A stretch of 64,000 nucleotides of DNA from Theropithecus gelada (GCF_003255815.1 NC_037680.1:25514304-25578303), one strand, 5' to 3'. Shown: positions 51,682-63,180, counted from the stretch's first letter. The notes: generated by a model from the letters alone, not told the origin. Numbers and translations are program-made.

Positions 51682-52579
51682 TGAAACGGACAAAGTTCCC
51701 TTACTCCCCTTGCAGAGCTGCGATGGGGAAGTGGTGTGCTTCCGTGGCTCTGCTGCTCACACCTCTAGGGGGCGCAAGCAGAGGGGGAGGCTGTGGGGCT
51801 CCAACCCCACAGCAGCATCTAGGGGTGAATGTTTACAGCTGACGCCCCAGTGGGCTGTGTTACATACAGTGTGCTCTTTCAGTTTACCCATACATTGGAG
51901 GCTTGTGTTAACCAGCTCAATCAGACTCTCTGACTTACTGCAAGGACAGAGGGCTTTCCTGTATCCCGGGTTCCTGCCTTACTGTATCAGAACCAGAAAA
52001 ATCGGATCACACGTGGGCATGGAGAATGAGTGCAAGGTTTTGAGTAGAAGCAACGTTCCGCAGACCTATGGGCCAAGGCAGAAGACGCATGGAGTGGGAA
52101 GGTGGTTTTCCCTGGAGTCAGGCTGCTCAGCAGCCGAGCTCTCCTTGGTCCACCCTTGGCAGAACTCCACGTTGTACCTCCTGTCGATGGCCTGGTGGCA
52201 TCCGCTGGTGTCTGTCCGTGTGTCCCTCTGTGGTGTGTCCCTCTGTGGTGTGTCCCTCTGTGGTGTATCCTCCCGTGGTGTGTCCTTCCGCGGAGTGTCT
52301 TTCTCAACATTCAGACGCTTGTGTGTTCTTCCGCTGATGTGTTCCTCTTGACATCAGCTGCCTGTGTTCCTCTTCACATCAGCTGCGTGTGTTTCTGCGT
52401 GCTAGGGTCCCTAGGTTTTTATAGGCACAGGATGGGGGCGTGGCGGGACAGGGTGTTCTTGGAAAATGCAACATTTGAGCCCTCACTTAGGTCCATAGGC
52501 ACAGGGCCGGGGGTGGAGCGCTAGCTAGGGACCCACCCTTCTCCTCCCAAGCACTGCCCTTCCTCCCCACCCCATATCA
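51682..52579 (+). repeat. Class I ERV solo LTR (HUERS-P/LTR8-LTR9-like), 898 bp
   Basis: It begins TG ('tgaaacggacaaagttccctt') and ends CA ('ccccatatca'), flanked by a perfect 4-bp TSD 'atag' (51678-51681 and 52580-52583). Shared landmarks with 37629-38318 are the 'gttccctt' start, 'gcagcatctagg', 'gtgttaaccagctca', 'tttttataggcacaggatgggggcgtggcgggac' and the same end. G+C and CpG are high. It contains a 15-bp minisatellite. The family name is a guess; the LTR call is firm. Confidence 0.82.
52220..52294 (+). repeat. 15-bp minisatellite inside the LTR, 5 copies
   Basis: The unit 'gtgtccctctgtggt' is repeated three times exactly (52220-52264) and twice with changes (52265-52294). Because 15 is a multiple of three, it makes repeated five-residue patterns in every frame, which explains the repeated 'GVSLC' in an incidental open frame. 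Confidence 0.93.
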
Positions 52580-52583
52580 ATAG

Positions 52584-55500
52584 CATGTGTGCTAGGCTTG
52601 CTTACCAGAAAATAAAATGGTCAAATGCCTAAGAAAATCATCAAAAAGTTGTTTGCCTTCTGGAAATTACAGATATAAATGTGTGATCCTTAATGAATTA
52701 TTAAATACATAAAAAATAATATTCTGGCTCAAAATCTTGTATATATAAGTAAGCAATCTTTGTTGGTAATTATTAATACAATTTACAGTGATTCTACATC
52801 AAAGAATCTGAATACAAAAGTTGACAACCAAACCAGAGTATTTCAAGGTTGATCTCCTGCTAACTCCTAATAATCTTTGGTGACTGAAAAATGCTGAATT
52901 CCAGTCAGAATTCAAAACTTTTTAATTGGAATCTCTTATGATGTGGCCCAAAGGTTTATACATTGACATAAGTTCTATTAATATGTATTATTGCTGTACA
53001 AAGAAACTTGAGAACTGTTTATTTGAATGCTTGAATTATCTTTGTTGGCTATCACCGTTTTTGAAATCAACCAACTGTAATCAACACTTTCTTTATAGCT
53101 TGCATTGTAAAATTGTAAAATCCATCCCCCTTTAATCTAGCAGGTTATTTTGTGTCTAACTGGGTATGGGTAAGTGCCAGTGTGTAGCCAAGTGAGATCA
53201 CTAAAGCTGCTGTGATGTTTAGACCCTAGGTGTGAGCTTAAGGGCAATTCAAGGAACAACAGGATTTGTGAACATTTGTATTAGTACAAAATAACTTATT
53301 CATGTAAAAAAAAATGTGTTTTTGTCATGTGTGAGAGCAGGAACACTCATCAGTTTCTCCCGAGCAATGTCTAGCTCATTGTAATGTTTAAAAATATATA
53401 TATATTTTTAAATTAAATGAATGAGAACTTGTAAACACAATATTCCATAGACAGAGCTTGGAATATATTTTTTCAAATACCTTTTAAAAAGTCCTTGGAA
53501 TAATTAGGCTTTCCTACTGGCAACCACACTAATAATCTGAGGTAGATGTTTAATTTCAGTGTCTTTCCACATCCCCCAACTATTTTAAGATCACCTAGTT
53601 TTAACCTGCATCCAGAGCCGTCTTGCTGGGTTAATGGAGAGTCATGTGGCACACGTCAGGGGGCAGTTAAATAGGACTGCTCCTGCTGCTTCCCTCATTG
53701 CCCAATTACCTGACTGACTCCTGCAAGTCATAGCTCATGGAATCCTAGAACTGGGCTCACCAGGGCACCTGATCAAACATGATTTTTTCAGGCCCACAAG
53801 TCACAGTTCAGCCCTATCACAGACCAAAGATCTATCAAGCTCTTAAGATGATTTAGCCTGGAGTATTTTAAATAGCTTCAGAAAATGCAAAACTTTCTGT
53901 CGATCTGAATACTTCCTGTCACTTTGTAGAACACCTGGCACTCAAATATTTAAATTACAATTCCAGCTTTAATGTGAAGGAACTAACAATAAATCCTTTC
54001 TCTTCCCATAATACTTTGGGTCTGACTTTTCTTTAATTTTCTAAAAATGCAGATTTGGGAAATGAAATTAGCAATGCAAGGTGAACCTAGTGTGAATTTT
54101 ACTGAAGATTATGCAAATACGGGAAATTATAATTCTATCAGGATGTCATTACATGTGTCTACTTAGACACACATTTTCTGCTATGTTTAAGTTAAACAAA
54201 ACACTAAATGACTATGTAGTATGACATCTCATTAATATGTTTCCATTCACATCTGTGCCTTTAGTATAAAAAAAAAGACTGCTTCAATGATAAGAGATTA
54301 GGTCCTTTAATTAGAAACAAATGACAAATCACCGTTAACCCCATGTGATGCTTTCTAAAACTTCCATCAAATAATTCCTCTTAAAACATTATTAAACATA
54401 AGTTCCCCAGATCTACTTCCTAGAAAGTGCCATTTAACAAAACCCAGGCAGGATGTTAATACTGAGGCGGAATTACAGGTTGCCAAAGCATTTCCTGTGA
54501 GGGGATTGACAGGGGATCATTTTGTTATGGGGCCACCTCCAGTGTGTTGTGACAACCACTCATTACACCTCTAAGCAGAGCACTCAGCTGTAGGTTTCTA
54601 CAAGATGCAAATAGCTCCAAATGGGTTCAATTTAGAGTGAGTGGATAATGTATCACTCATTTCTCTAAGGTAGAAGCTTTTAATTTCCCAAGAACTGGGA
54701 AGAGAGGAACATTTCAGTTTCTGGGAAGAAAAAAAAAAAACCGTTTAGCTAACCAACTATACCTGAGAAATGGAGTCACAATAGCAATATCTGTTACATT
54801 GTAAATAAAAACACTTCACCTGCCTTGTTTCCCCTTGGCCCAAAACAAAACACCAAGTGGTCAAGTGAGCATCACCTCCCAATAAACATAATTATCCACT
54901 TAAGAACTCAATGTCAAAAACTAGTAACCTCTAAGTGATGGTAGGTTTTTCTCTTACAAAAGGAACTGCTTACAAAGCTACTATAGTTAATTATAATAAT
55001 ACTCAAAAAGTGTTTAAAACACATTTTGATATGGAAAAAATATCATGGAAAGCATTCACAGTTGGACTTTAATATTTTAGTGTGCTAGCTTTTATACCCC
55101 TCTGTGATTTTACTCCCACTGTTCTATTACTGATTTTAGTAAGTGTTGCTCACAATGGAATACAGCAGCCTCTACTACCAGCTATTTGGAAGAGAGGTAT
55201 GCTGATGTGGATTGCAAAAAGTCAATAAGCCCTTTTAAGATTCCTGTGTTTAACAAAGCCACAGGAGAAGCCAGCAAGCTACAAAACATGCCCATGTTAC
55301 AAGATGGTTGTTTTTTGCTATGAGTACATTAATGAGCACAATGTTCTTTGCTATAAAACACCGGCATCACTCTGGCCATGATTACCGAAATACTCTCTGG
55401 ATGTCAATGCCCTTTTGTTTTGAGTACTTTACTAAGAAATTAATCATCCTCTAGGGATCCACTGAGATGGGTCTATAGCTGACCTGTGTAAAAATAATAA

Positions 55501-56370
55501 TGAATCAGTCTGAAAGATATGAACTGAAAGTAGAGAAAGAGGGTTTCTTTACGTCTGCTATATGATGTAGCATACTTACTAATGATCCTGACAGTTTGCT
55601 CTTCATTTTTATAAAATTAAGTTTTAAAGACTATTTTTCCATAAAAATCATGTATGCTATATGATCTTTATAATATATATTTAATTTATATGGATCTGTT
55701 ACAGAAATTATATGTATAAATATAAATATATATACCATTATCTGTCTCTCTGAATATATTCTAAATAGCAGATGTATATGTACCTACACACACACACGCA
55801 TATATATACATATATACACATATATATTTGTGTGTGTGTGTGTGCATATATATATATGCAAAAGTGATACTGGGAAGAGAAGGCAGTCACTCAAGTCTGT
55901 GTTATCAAGAGAATTGTTTAATTTTGCTGAGGAGCTCTGGGGGTTGGTGCATATTTCACTGGCTGCCCAGTTACCTAGACATGAAGCAAGGGAAGCTTGC
56001 ATTTACAGACCTGTTTCCAGCAGTTACTGGCCTGTTGTTGTTTCTAGGGTGTAATAGTTGTCCAACATTTAGATAATTTAGTTAAATAAATAATCAAGGG
56101 GCAAAAACTGTTGGCTTTCTACTATTGTCCCTTCTTTCTTTAGTAATAGAATGCATAATTTTTAGTTAAGTCATGTGGCTTTCTGTATTAAGATAATATT
56201 TCCCAGCCACGCTTAACCAAGTTTATATACATATATATATATATGAAATAAGATATAATCAAAGTGTCTGTGCAGCTTTTGAGCAGTGATGTGAAAGAGA
56301 GGAGTTTCTCTTTCTTGAACTTGGCCTCCCTCCTACTGGCTGTTGGCATATTTGTATATTGACACACACA
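52584..56370. other. Repeat-poor stretch, nothing coding recognised
   Basis: Almost 3.8 kb. Apart from an (AT)n tract at about 53393-53406, a CA/TA tract at 55786-55860 and (AT)n at about 56227-56243, I see no transposons. No splice-supported open frame is visible. Confidence 0.5.
55786..55860. repeat. CA/TA microsatellite with mirror TG/TA arm
   Basis: A left 'cacacacacacacgcatatatata' type arm and a right 'tgtgtgtgtgtgcatatatatatat' arm are inverted with respect to each other around a TATA-rich centre. Confidence 0.9.
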
Positions 56371-56738
56371 TACAATGTTGGAGGTGGGGCCTGATAGGAA
56401 GTGATTGGATCATAGGGACAGGTTCTCATGAATGGTTTAGCCCCATCCCTCTTGGTACTGCCCCTTTGAGAGTGAATGAGCTCTCTGAGATCTGGTTATC
56501 TAAAAGTGTGTAGCAGCTCCCCCCTTGCTCTCTTGCTCCCACTCTGTCTGTATGACATGTGTGCTTCCCTTTTGCCTTGTGCCATGACTTTAAGTTTCCT
56601 GTGGCCTCCTCTAAGTAGATGCCAGCATCATGCTTCCTATACAGCTTGCAGAACCATGAGCTAATTAAACATCCTTTTCTTTATAAATTACCTAGTCTCA
56701 GGTATGTCTTTGTAGTAATGCGAGAATGAATTAATACA
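56371..56738 (+). repeat. MSTB/MSTC-type LTR (ERVL-MaLR), 5'-truncated
   Basis: It runs from 'atgttggaggtggggcctgataggaagtgattggatcat' through 'gctaattaaacatccttttctttataaattacctagtctcaggtatgtcttt' to 'gagaatgaattaataca', the standard MST/THE1 LTR order. The first roughly 60 bp are missing. Confidence 0.86.
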
Positions 56739-56769
56739 ATGCGTATAGAAACTCTTGCTTAGAGTTCTA

Positions 56770-57010
56770 GGAGAAATATTTCAGAATGTCCATAGCAGCA
56801 TTTTTGAAACAGCAAAACATGGGGGTAAAATCCCACCAATAAAATAATGAATAACTGTTGATATATTCATACAGTGGAATACTGTCGAGTAGGGAAGTAA
56901 ATGAGGAATAGTTATATACAGGAACATGTGTGAATCTCTGAATATAATATTGAGCAAAAAGAAATAACAGAACACATATGATTCTATTTACTTAAGGTTC
57001 AAAATAAAAG
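56770..57010 (+). mobile_element. L1M ORF2/3' fragment, plus strand
   Basis: 'gtccatagcagcatttttgaaacagcaaaa', 'caataaaataatgaataactgttgatatattcatacagtggaatactgtcg' and 'gaacatgtgtgaatctctgaatataatattgagcaaaaag' match the L1M ORF2 C-terminus and 3' region, decayed. Confidence 0.7.
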
Positions 57011-57548
57011 ACAAAATATAAATAGATTTCTACTTCTGTCCATGAATTATTATCTGCAATAGAAATTTCCATTCCATCATTAAAAAAAAAAACAGTAAAA
57101 ACAGTATAAAATAGATGGAACTGTTTACAGATATTTGACAACATGCTGCACAGAACTGTGATTCCTGCGAGAAAGAAAGCAAACAAGATGAGCCATACAG
57201 TTGCCCAGTTTTACTACTAGGATTCAGTTTCCAGGCCACATCCCAGGGAGAAGAAAATAAAGCAGAGCCTGGAGGTCACACTGAGGTGAGAAAACCTGTA
57301 GGAGTTCAGGAAAGCTGAGACAGTTGTAGAGAAGAATACTGAAAATGATGGTACCAAAGAGAAGCAAAACTCCCAAGATCTTCAGAAGGGTCCCACTGAG
57401 GGCCTTTGCCATTTACAGATGGAGCCATGCATAGACAAACTCCACAAGGAGAGGGTAGAAATAATGATTCCTAGCATCAATGAAAAGCTAGGAGTAGTTG
57501 AAGTTATCACTACCAGAGCAACCTTATAACATAAATAAATAATCAGTC
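57011..57548. other. Unassigned DNA
   Basis: It contains hydrophobic 62-69-codon frames on the minus strand (57030-57412) without a recognisable family. Confidence 0.35.
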
Positions 57549-57866
57549 CACGCCAAGTGGCTCATGGCTCTACTTCCAGCACATTGTGAGGCCAAGGCGG
57601 GAGAATCGCTGGAAGCCAGGAGTTCAGGACTGGCTTGGGCAATGCAATGAGACCCCATCTCTACAAAAAATAAAAATTAAAAAAATTATCTGGTAATGGT
57701 GACATGTGCTTGTAGTCCCAACTACTCAAGAGGTTGAGGCAGAAGGATCACTTGAGCCCAGGATTTGAGGTTACTGAGGTTACAGTGAGCTATGATTGCA
57801 CCACTGCATTACAGCCTGGGTGACAGAGCAAGACCTTGTCTCTGAAATAATAATAATAAAAACTTT
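57549..57866 (+). repeat. AluJ-like, plus strand (old)
   Basis: Heavily diverged Alu with 'ggatcacttgagcccaggatttgaggttactgaggttacagtgagctatgattgcaccactgcattacagcctggg' and an AAT tail. The state of the CpGs and the number of differences indicate AluJ age. Confidence 0.88.
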
Positions 57867-58440
57867 GGTTAGCATTCTCAGAAGGGATTTTTATTAGTGG
57901 CTAAACTAGCATCAGAGTAAATGCTGCGTTGCTCTTTCTCTAACAAAATTTTAAAAAATAAGCCTCAAAAAAATCAAGTTGGTCTACCTAGCTACTTACC
58001 TGCATGCCAGAATAGCCTAACATTCTTTAAGAGAATATTACAAAATTCAGCACTCAGCAACATAACTTTCAGAATGCCTGGCATGCAAAAAATATCCCAG
58101 ACATACAAATCAATAGGAAAAAATAATTAATAGAAATAGCTATAGAGATTAGGGAAAGGATAGAATTAGAAGACAAAAATCTTAAAACAACACTCATAAG
58201 TTTAGAATAGAATAAAAAGGACCACATGGATGTAATGAAGACAGAGAACGAAGATACAAAACACTCAACTGGAACTTGTAGAGATAAAAATAAATACACA
58301 ACATGGAAAATATGTTCAATAGATTAACAGGTGATTAGATACGGCAGAAGGAAAAAAAGTAAATTTCAAATTAACATAGGAATAGAAAGTATGCAAAATG
58401 AAGCAAAGAGAAAAGTAAATACTATAAAATAATAGAGTAA

Positions 58441-58750
58441 GGCCGGGCACGGTGGCTCACGCCTGTAGTCCCAGTACTTTGGGAGGCCGAGGCTGGCGGA
58501 TCACGAGGTCAGGAGATGGAGACCATCTTGGCTAACACGGTGAAACCCCGTCCCCACTAAAAATACAAAAACTTAGCCGGGTGTGGTGGCGGGCGCCTGT
58601 AGTCCCAGCTACTCGGGAGGCTAAGGCAGGAGAATGGCATGAACCTGGGAGGCAGAGCTTGCAGTGAGCCGACATCACGCCACTGCACTCCAGCCTGGGC
58701 AACAGAGCGAGACTCCGTCTCAAAAATAAATAAATAAATAAAATAAAATA
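58441..58750 (+). repeat. AluY-type, plus strand
   Basis: Near-consensus Alu ('ggccgggcacggtggctcacgcctgtagtccc', 'ggcgggcgcctgtagtcccagctactcggg') with an AAAT tail. An imperfect TSD 'aataatagagta' / 'aataagagta' flanks it. Confidence 0.95.
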
Positions 58751-58773
58751 AGAGTATCAGTAATCTGTGGGGC

Positions 58774-59148
58774 TGTATTAGTTTTCTATTGCCAGTGTAC
58801 AAATTACCAGAGATGTGAGTTAACCAACACAAGTTTATTATTTTACAGTTCTGTAGTTAGAAGGTCTACATAGACTTCACTGGACTATAGTCAAGGTTCA
58901 GACAGGCTGCATTCCTTCTGAAGGCTCTAGGGTACAATTTTTGCCTTTTCCAGTTTCTAGAGGCTATCACCTTTCCTTGGCACACGGCTTCTTTCTTCTA
59001 TTTTTAAGCCAGCGACAGTGAGTTGATGTCATACCTTACAACTGTATTTGTAAAGTCCCTTATACCATGTAAGATACCATAGTGAGTCACAGGTTCTGGG
59101 CACTAAGATGTGTTCCTGGGATGGGGAGGCATTATTCTGAGCACCACA
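58774..59148 (-). repeat. MLT1-type LTR (ERVL-MaLR), minus strand
   Basis: Read in complement it starts 'tgtggtgctcagaataatgcctccc', holds 'gaacctgtgactcactatggtatcttacatgg' and 'tctagaaactggaaaagg', and ends '...gcaatagaaaactaatacag'. This is the MaLR-like order 'tgtggtaggcagaataatgg...aactggaaaaggc...aggaaactaatac'. Confidence 0.7.
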
Positions 59149-59163
59149 GGGACAAAACTAAAG

Positions 59164-59197
59164 TTGTGTGTGTGTGTCTGTGTCTGTGTGTGTGTGA
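59164..59197. repeat. (GT)n microsatellite
   Basis: GT repeats with two CT interruptions. Confidence 0.93.
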
Positions 59198-59787
59198 ATA
59201 TATAACTGGAGTCCCAGGAGGAGGAATGGGAGACAGCAAAAATATTTGAAGAAATTACAATCAAAATTACTGCACATTAGATAAAAATTATAAAACCACA
59301 GATCCAAGAATCTCATAAAAATTCTAGCAGAATAAGAAAAAATAAAATCATCTAAAGGCATATCAAAAACAAATTCCTAAATACCAATGATAAAGAGAAA
59401 AATCTTAAGACCATCCAAAGAAAAGAGACACATATGAAAACAAAACAAAACAATCAAACAGATAGATAAACAGAAAAGCTTGTTGCCAGAAACCATGTTT
59501 GCTTAAAGATAAGGGAGTAACATCTTTTAATATTCTAGGGAGGGTGGAAGTTGACAACTGTCAGACTAGAATTCCATCTTCTTTGGAAACTATCTTCAAA
59601 AGTAACAACATAATGAAGTCTTTTTCAGAAAATATAAATTGAGAATTCATCACCAGATAATGGAACCACAAGAAATGTTAAAGGAAATTCTTCAGACAAA
59701 GAAAAATAATACCAGATTAAAATTTGAATCTACAGAAATAAATGAAGTGGACCACTAATGATAAATAGGTTGGAAACACATTTGGTA

Positions 59788-59788
<1 letters not shown>

Positions 59789-59812
<24 letters not shown>
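59789..59812. repeat. (CA)n microsatellite
   Basis: About twelve CA units within the L1M remnant. Confidence 0.95.
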
Positions 59813-59818
<6 letters not shown>

Positions 59819-60823
59819 TACACGACACACAAATCTTTTATATTTAACAGTTTAAATAAAAAATGCCAATGATGTATTTTGGGTTTTATAACATGTAGAA
59901 GAAAATTATATAACGAAAAAGCACAAAGAATAGGAGAGATGCAAGTAGATTGTCGAAAGTTCTTACATTTTATGTGAAGGAGTATGAAAATGGTTAAGAT
60001 AAACTATAATCAACAACTTTATCTCGTTAAACCTAAAGCAACCACTAAAATTATAAAAGGAAGTATAGTTAATAAAGGAATAGTGGAGTTAAAGTGTAAG
60101 GATACAAATAGACGATCCAAAAGAAAGAAGAAAAAGAGGGAAAAGGTAGAAAGAAAAATTATACAAATAGAAAGGATATAACACAATGGTAGATTTTAAA
60201 ACAACCGTATCAAGAATTGCACTAAGTGCAAATGACCTAGATATTCCAAATAAAAGACAGAAAGTTTTACATTGGATGAAAAAGTAAGACTAAACTATAT
60301 AAAAGTTTATACAAAGACATGCTTTAAATATAAAGGCAATATTTATTAAAAGTAAAAGACTGGAAAAGATACACTACAAAACAACAAACCAAAAGAAAGC
60401 TGAAAATGCTATAATAATACCAGAGAAGTGAGATTCAAGCAAAAATAAAAATTAACAAAAGTAAAGCAGGACTTACTAAAATGAAAATGAGGTCAAATCA
60501 TCAAAAAATCATAAATGTCTCACAGGTGTATGCACCTAATATCAGAATAAAAAACATGAAACAAACTGAAATAACTAATAAAAGAAATACACTAACAATT
60601 ACACTCTGAGATTTCAATTCTTTTTTCCCAGTGATTATAGAACATGTAGTCACAAATTAAGTAATGATAGAAAAAACTTGCATAAAATATTAGTCAATTT
60701 CACCTAATTGACAGTTTAGAACACTTGACCTATCAGTGGCAGAATAAACAGCAGTATATCAAGTAAACATTAAATATTAACAAAGATAAACCAATTTTGA
60801 ACTAAAAAGCAAGGCATAAAATG

Positions 60824-61121
60824 TCTTTTTTTTTTTTTAAGACACAATTTCACTCTTGTAGCTGAGGCTGGAGAGCAGTGGCATGATCTCTGCTCACTGC
60901 AACCTCCGCCTCCTGGGTTCAAGCAATTCTCCTGTCTCAGCCTCCCAAGTAGTTGGGACTACAGGCGTGGGTCACCATGCCTGCCTAACTTTTGTATTTT
61001 TAGTAGAGATGGGGTTTCACCATGTTGGACGGGTTGGTCTTGAACTCCTGACCTCAGGTGATCCGCCCACCTCGGCCTCCCAAAGTTCTGGGATTACAGG
61101 CGTGAGCCACGGTGCCCAGAC
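60824..61121 (-). repeat. Alu, minus strand
   Basis: Full-length reverse Alu with a T head. The flanks 'aaaatgtcttt' and 'aaaatgccttt' look like a worn TSD. Confidence 0.94.
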
Positions 61122-61309
61122 AAAATGCCTTTCTTAATCACACCAAAAGTAAACAAACAAAAAACTAAAATTAAAACAAAGCAAAAAAAACAAAAAGTTT
61201 AAATGGAAGAAAGAGATGATAATCCATAAAAATTAAGCAATTATCTAACATACTCCTAAACAATCCAAGAAACCATGTATAATATAATTAATTACAAGAG
61301 AAAAAAAAT

Positions 61310-61547
61310 CTTAAATGAAAACACAACATCAAAATGTTGCAGAGAAAGCAAAAATTGACAAACGGGATCTAATTAAAATAAAGAGTTTCTGCACAGCAAA
61401 AGAAACTATCAACAGAGTAAACAGACAACCTACAGAATGGGAGAAACAGTTTGTAATCTATGCATCTGACAAAGGTCTAATATCCAGTATCTGTAAGAAA
61501 CTTAAATTTACAAAAAGAAAACAACCCCATTAAAAAGTGAGTAAAGG
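61310..61547 (+). pseudogene. L1 ORF2 C-terminal piece, upstream of nested insertions
   Basis: A 72-codon open piece (61315-61533) reads AEKAKIDKRDLIKIKSFCTA... and aligns with the same stretch of ORF2 in the L1 at 16456-19989 (KAKIDKWDLIKLKSFCTAKE). It ends at 'ccccattaaaaagtga', where an Alu begins. The ORF2 sequence resumes at 63181. Confidence 0.88.
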
Positions 61548-61843
61548 GGCCAGGTGCGGTGGCTCAGGCCTATAATCCAAGCACTTTGAGAGGATAAGGA
61601 GGGCAGATCACAAGGTCAGGAGTTGGAGACCAGTCTGGCCAATATGGTGAAACGTGTCTCTACAAAAAATACAAAAATTAGCCAGGCATGGTGTTGCACG
61701 TCTGTAGTCCCAGCTACTTGGAAGGTTGAGGTGGGAGAATCGCTGGAACCCAGGAGGCAGAGGTTGCAGTGAGCTGAGATCGTGCCATTGACTCCAGCCG
61801 GGGCAACAGAGCAAGACTCCGTCTCCAAAAAAAAAAAAAAAAA
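61548..61843 (+). repeat. Alu 1 of the nested stack
   Basis: Starts 'ggccaggtgcggtggctcaggcc' and ends with a pure A run (about 18). The flanking L1 bases 'gtgagtaaagg' before it and 'cggcaaagg' after the second Alu suggest one TSD that encloses both Alus. The second Alu therefore went into the A-tail of the first. Confidence 0.9.
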
Positions 61844-61985
61844 ACCCAGGCACAGTGGCTCACACCTGAAATCCCAGCACTATGGGAGGCACAGGCTGGT
61901 CGATCACCAGGTCAGGAGTTCAAGAGCAGCCTGGCCAAGTAGAAATGAAACCCCATCTCTACTAAAAATACAAAAATTAACTGGG

Positions 61986-62429
61986 TGAAGGGGTGGCCTG
62001 CTCCTCCCCACCTGTGGGCGTTTCTTGTTAGGTGGAACGAGAGACTTGAGAAAACAAACGAGACACAGAGACAAAGTATAGAGAAAGAAAAAGTGGGCCC
62101 AGGGGACGGGCGCTCAGCATACACAGGACCCACACCGGCACTGGTCTCTGAGTTCCCTCAGTATTTATTGATCATTATCTTTACCATCTTAGAAAAAGGG
62201 AAGTGGCAGGATAATAGGATCCTCCTAGGGAGAAGGCCAGCAGTAAGACATATGAATAAAGATCTCTGTGACATGAATAAGTTTAAGGAAAATTGCTGTG
62301 CCTTGATATGCATATGCAAATATCTCCATAAACCTTTTTAGTGCATAAAGAGCAGCATTGCCGCAAGCACATCCCACCTTCAGCCCTAAGGCGATTTTCT
62401 CCTTTCTCGGTAAACAGAACATACAATTG

Positions 62430-62463
<34 letters not shown>

Positions 62464-63014
62464 AGAGGGAGTCTGGCTCTGTCGCCCGGACAATTGGGTT
62501 TTATACCGAGATGTTCCATTGCCCAGGGACGGGCAAAAGACAGATGCTTTTCTCTATCTCAGCTGCCAAGAGGCCTCCTTTCCTCTTATACTAGTCCTCC
62601 TCAGCACAGACCCTTCACGGGTGCCAGGCTGGGGGACGATCAGGTCTTTCCCTCACCACGAGGCCATATTTCAGACTATCACATGGGGAGAAACCTTGGA
62701 CAATACCTAGCTTTCCTAGGCAGGAGTCCCTGCGACCTTCCGCAGTGCATGTGTCCCTGGGTACTTGAGATTAAGAGAATGGTGATGACTTTTCACAAGC
62801 ATACTGCCTTCAGGCACTTGTTTAACAAAGCACACCCTGCACAGCCCAAAATCTGTTAAAACTTGAGTCACCAGAGCACATGTCTCTTGCAAGGACAAGG
62901 TTGGGGGTAGGGTCACAGATTAACAGCATCTCAAATACAGAACAAAATGGAGTCTCTTATGTCTACTTCTTTCTATATAGACACAGTAACAGTCTGATCT
63001 CTCTTTTCCCCACA
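61986..63014 (-). repeat. HML-2-type (LTR5-like) solo LTR, minus strand
   Basis: The complement starts 'tgtggggaaaagagagatcag' and ends '...caggccaccccttca' (TG...CA). It has a 5-bp TSD 'ctggg' (61981-61985 and 63015-63019), fitting a betaretrovirus-like ERV. It keeps a TATA-like 'ggtataaaac' (62497-62506) and an AATAAA signal (62164-62169) in complement. The length is about 955 bp without the Alu stub, as expected for LTR5. No provirus body remains, so it is a recombinational solo LTR. LTR5-type elements are known to have promoter activity in some cells; activity here is unknown. Confidence 0.9.
62436..62489 (-). repeat. Ultra-truncated Alu stub inside the LTR
   Basis: After a T run (62432-62462, about 31 T including TSD bases) come only 27 nt of the Alu right end in complement ('gagagggagtctggctctgtc', then 'gcccgg'). 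The 13-bp TSD 'acaattgggtttt' lies at 62423-62435 and 62490-62502. The stub sits just downstream of the LTR TATA-like box in LTR orientation. Confidence 0.88.
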
Positions 63015-63180
63015 CTGGGCGTGGTGGCATGTGCCTGTAGTCCCAGCTGCTAGGGAGGCTGAGGCAGGAGAATCGCTTGAACCTGGGAGGCAGAGGTTGC
63101 AGTGAGCTGAGACCATGCCACTGCACTCTAGCATGGGCAACAGAGAGAGACTCCATCAAAAAAAAAAAAAAAAAAAAAAA

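Larger units (their letters stand above)
57880..60823 (+). mobile_element. Ancient L1M internal region (ORF1 to ORF2 start), interrupted
   Basis: Pieces follow the L1M order: ORF1 coiled-coil-type sequence ('ttaacaggtgattagatacggcagaaggaaa', up to 58440), ORF1 C-terminal ('attgagaattcatcaccagataatgg...caagaaatgttaaaggaaattcttcag', about 59600-59750), then ORF2 endonuclease-type sequence ('aaatgtctcacaggtgtatgcacctaatatc', about 60500). It is split by an AluY (58441-58750) and an MLT1-type LTR (58774-59148). All frames are broken. Confidence 0.6.
61844..63180 (+). repeat. Alu 2 of the nested stack, split by an LTR
   Basis: Left part 61844-61985 ('cccaggcacagtggctcacacc' to 'ttaactggg') and right part 63015-63180 ('ctgggcgtggtggcatgtgcctg' to an A run of about 23) join exactly across the LTR, with a 5-bp overlap 'ctggg'. 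Confidence 0.93.

Noticed and set aside
51665..52524. 228- and 140-codon open frames with repeated GVSLC patterns
   Set aside because: They lie inside a solo LTR and owe their repeats to a 15-bp minisatellite. No start context, splice signals or homology support a gene.
57224..57412. Hydrophobic 62-codon frame resembling a small membrane protein
   Set aside because: No family was recognised. It sits among decayed repeats, and frames of this length are expected by chance. Kept only as an unassigned segment.
62341..62859. 172-codon open frame
   Set aside because: It crosses the HML-2 LTR, a poly-T run and an Alu stub on the strand antisense to the LTR; it is a chance frame.
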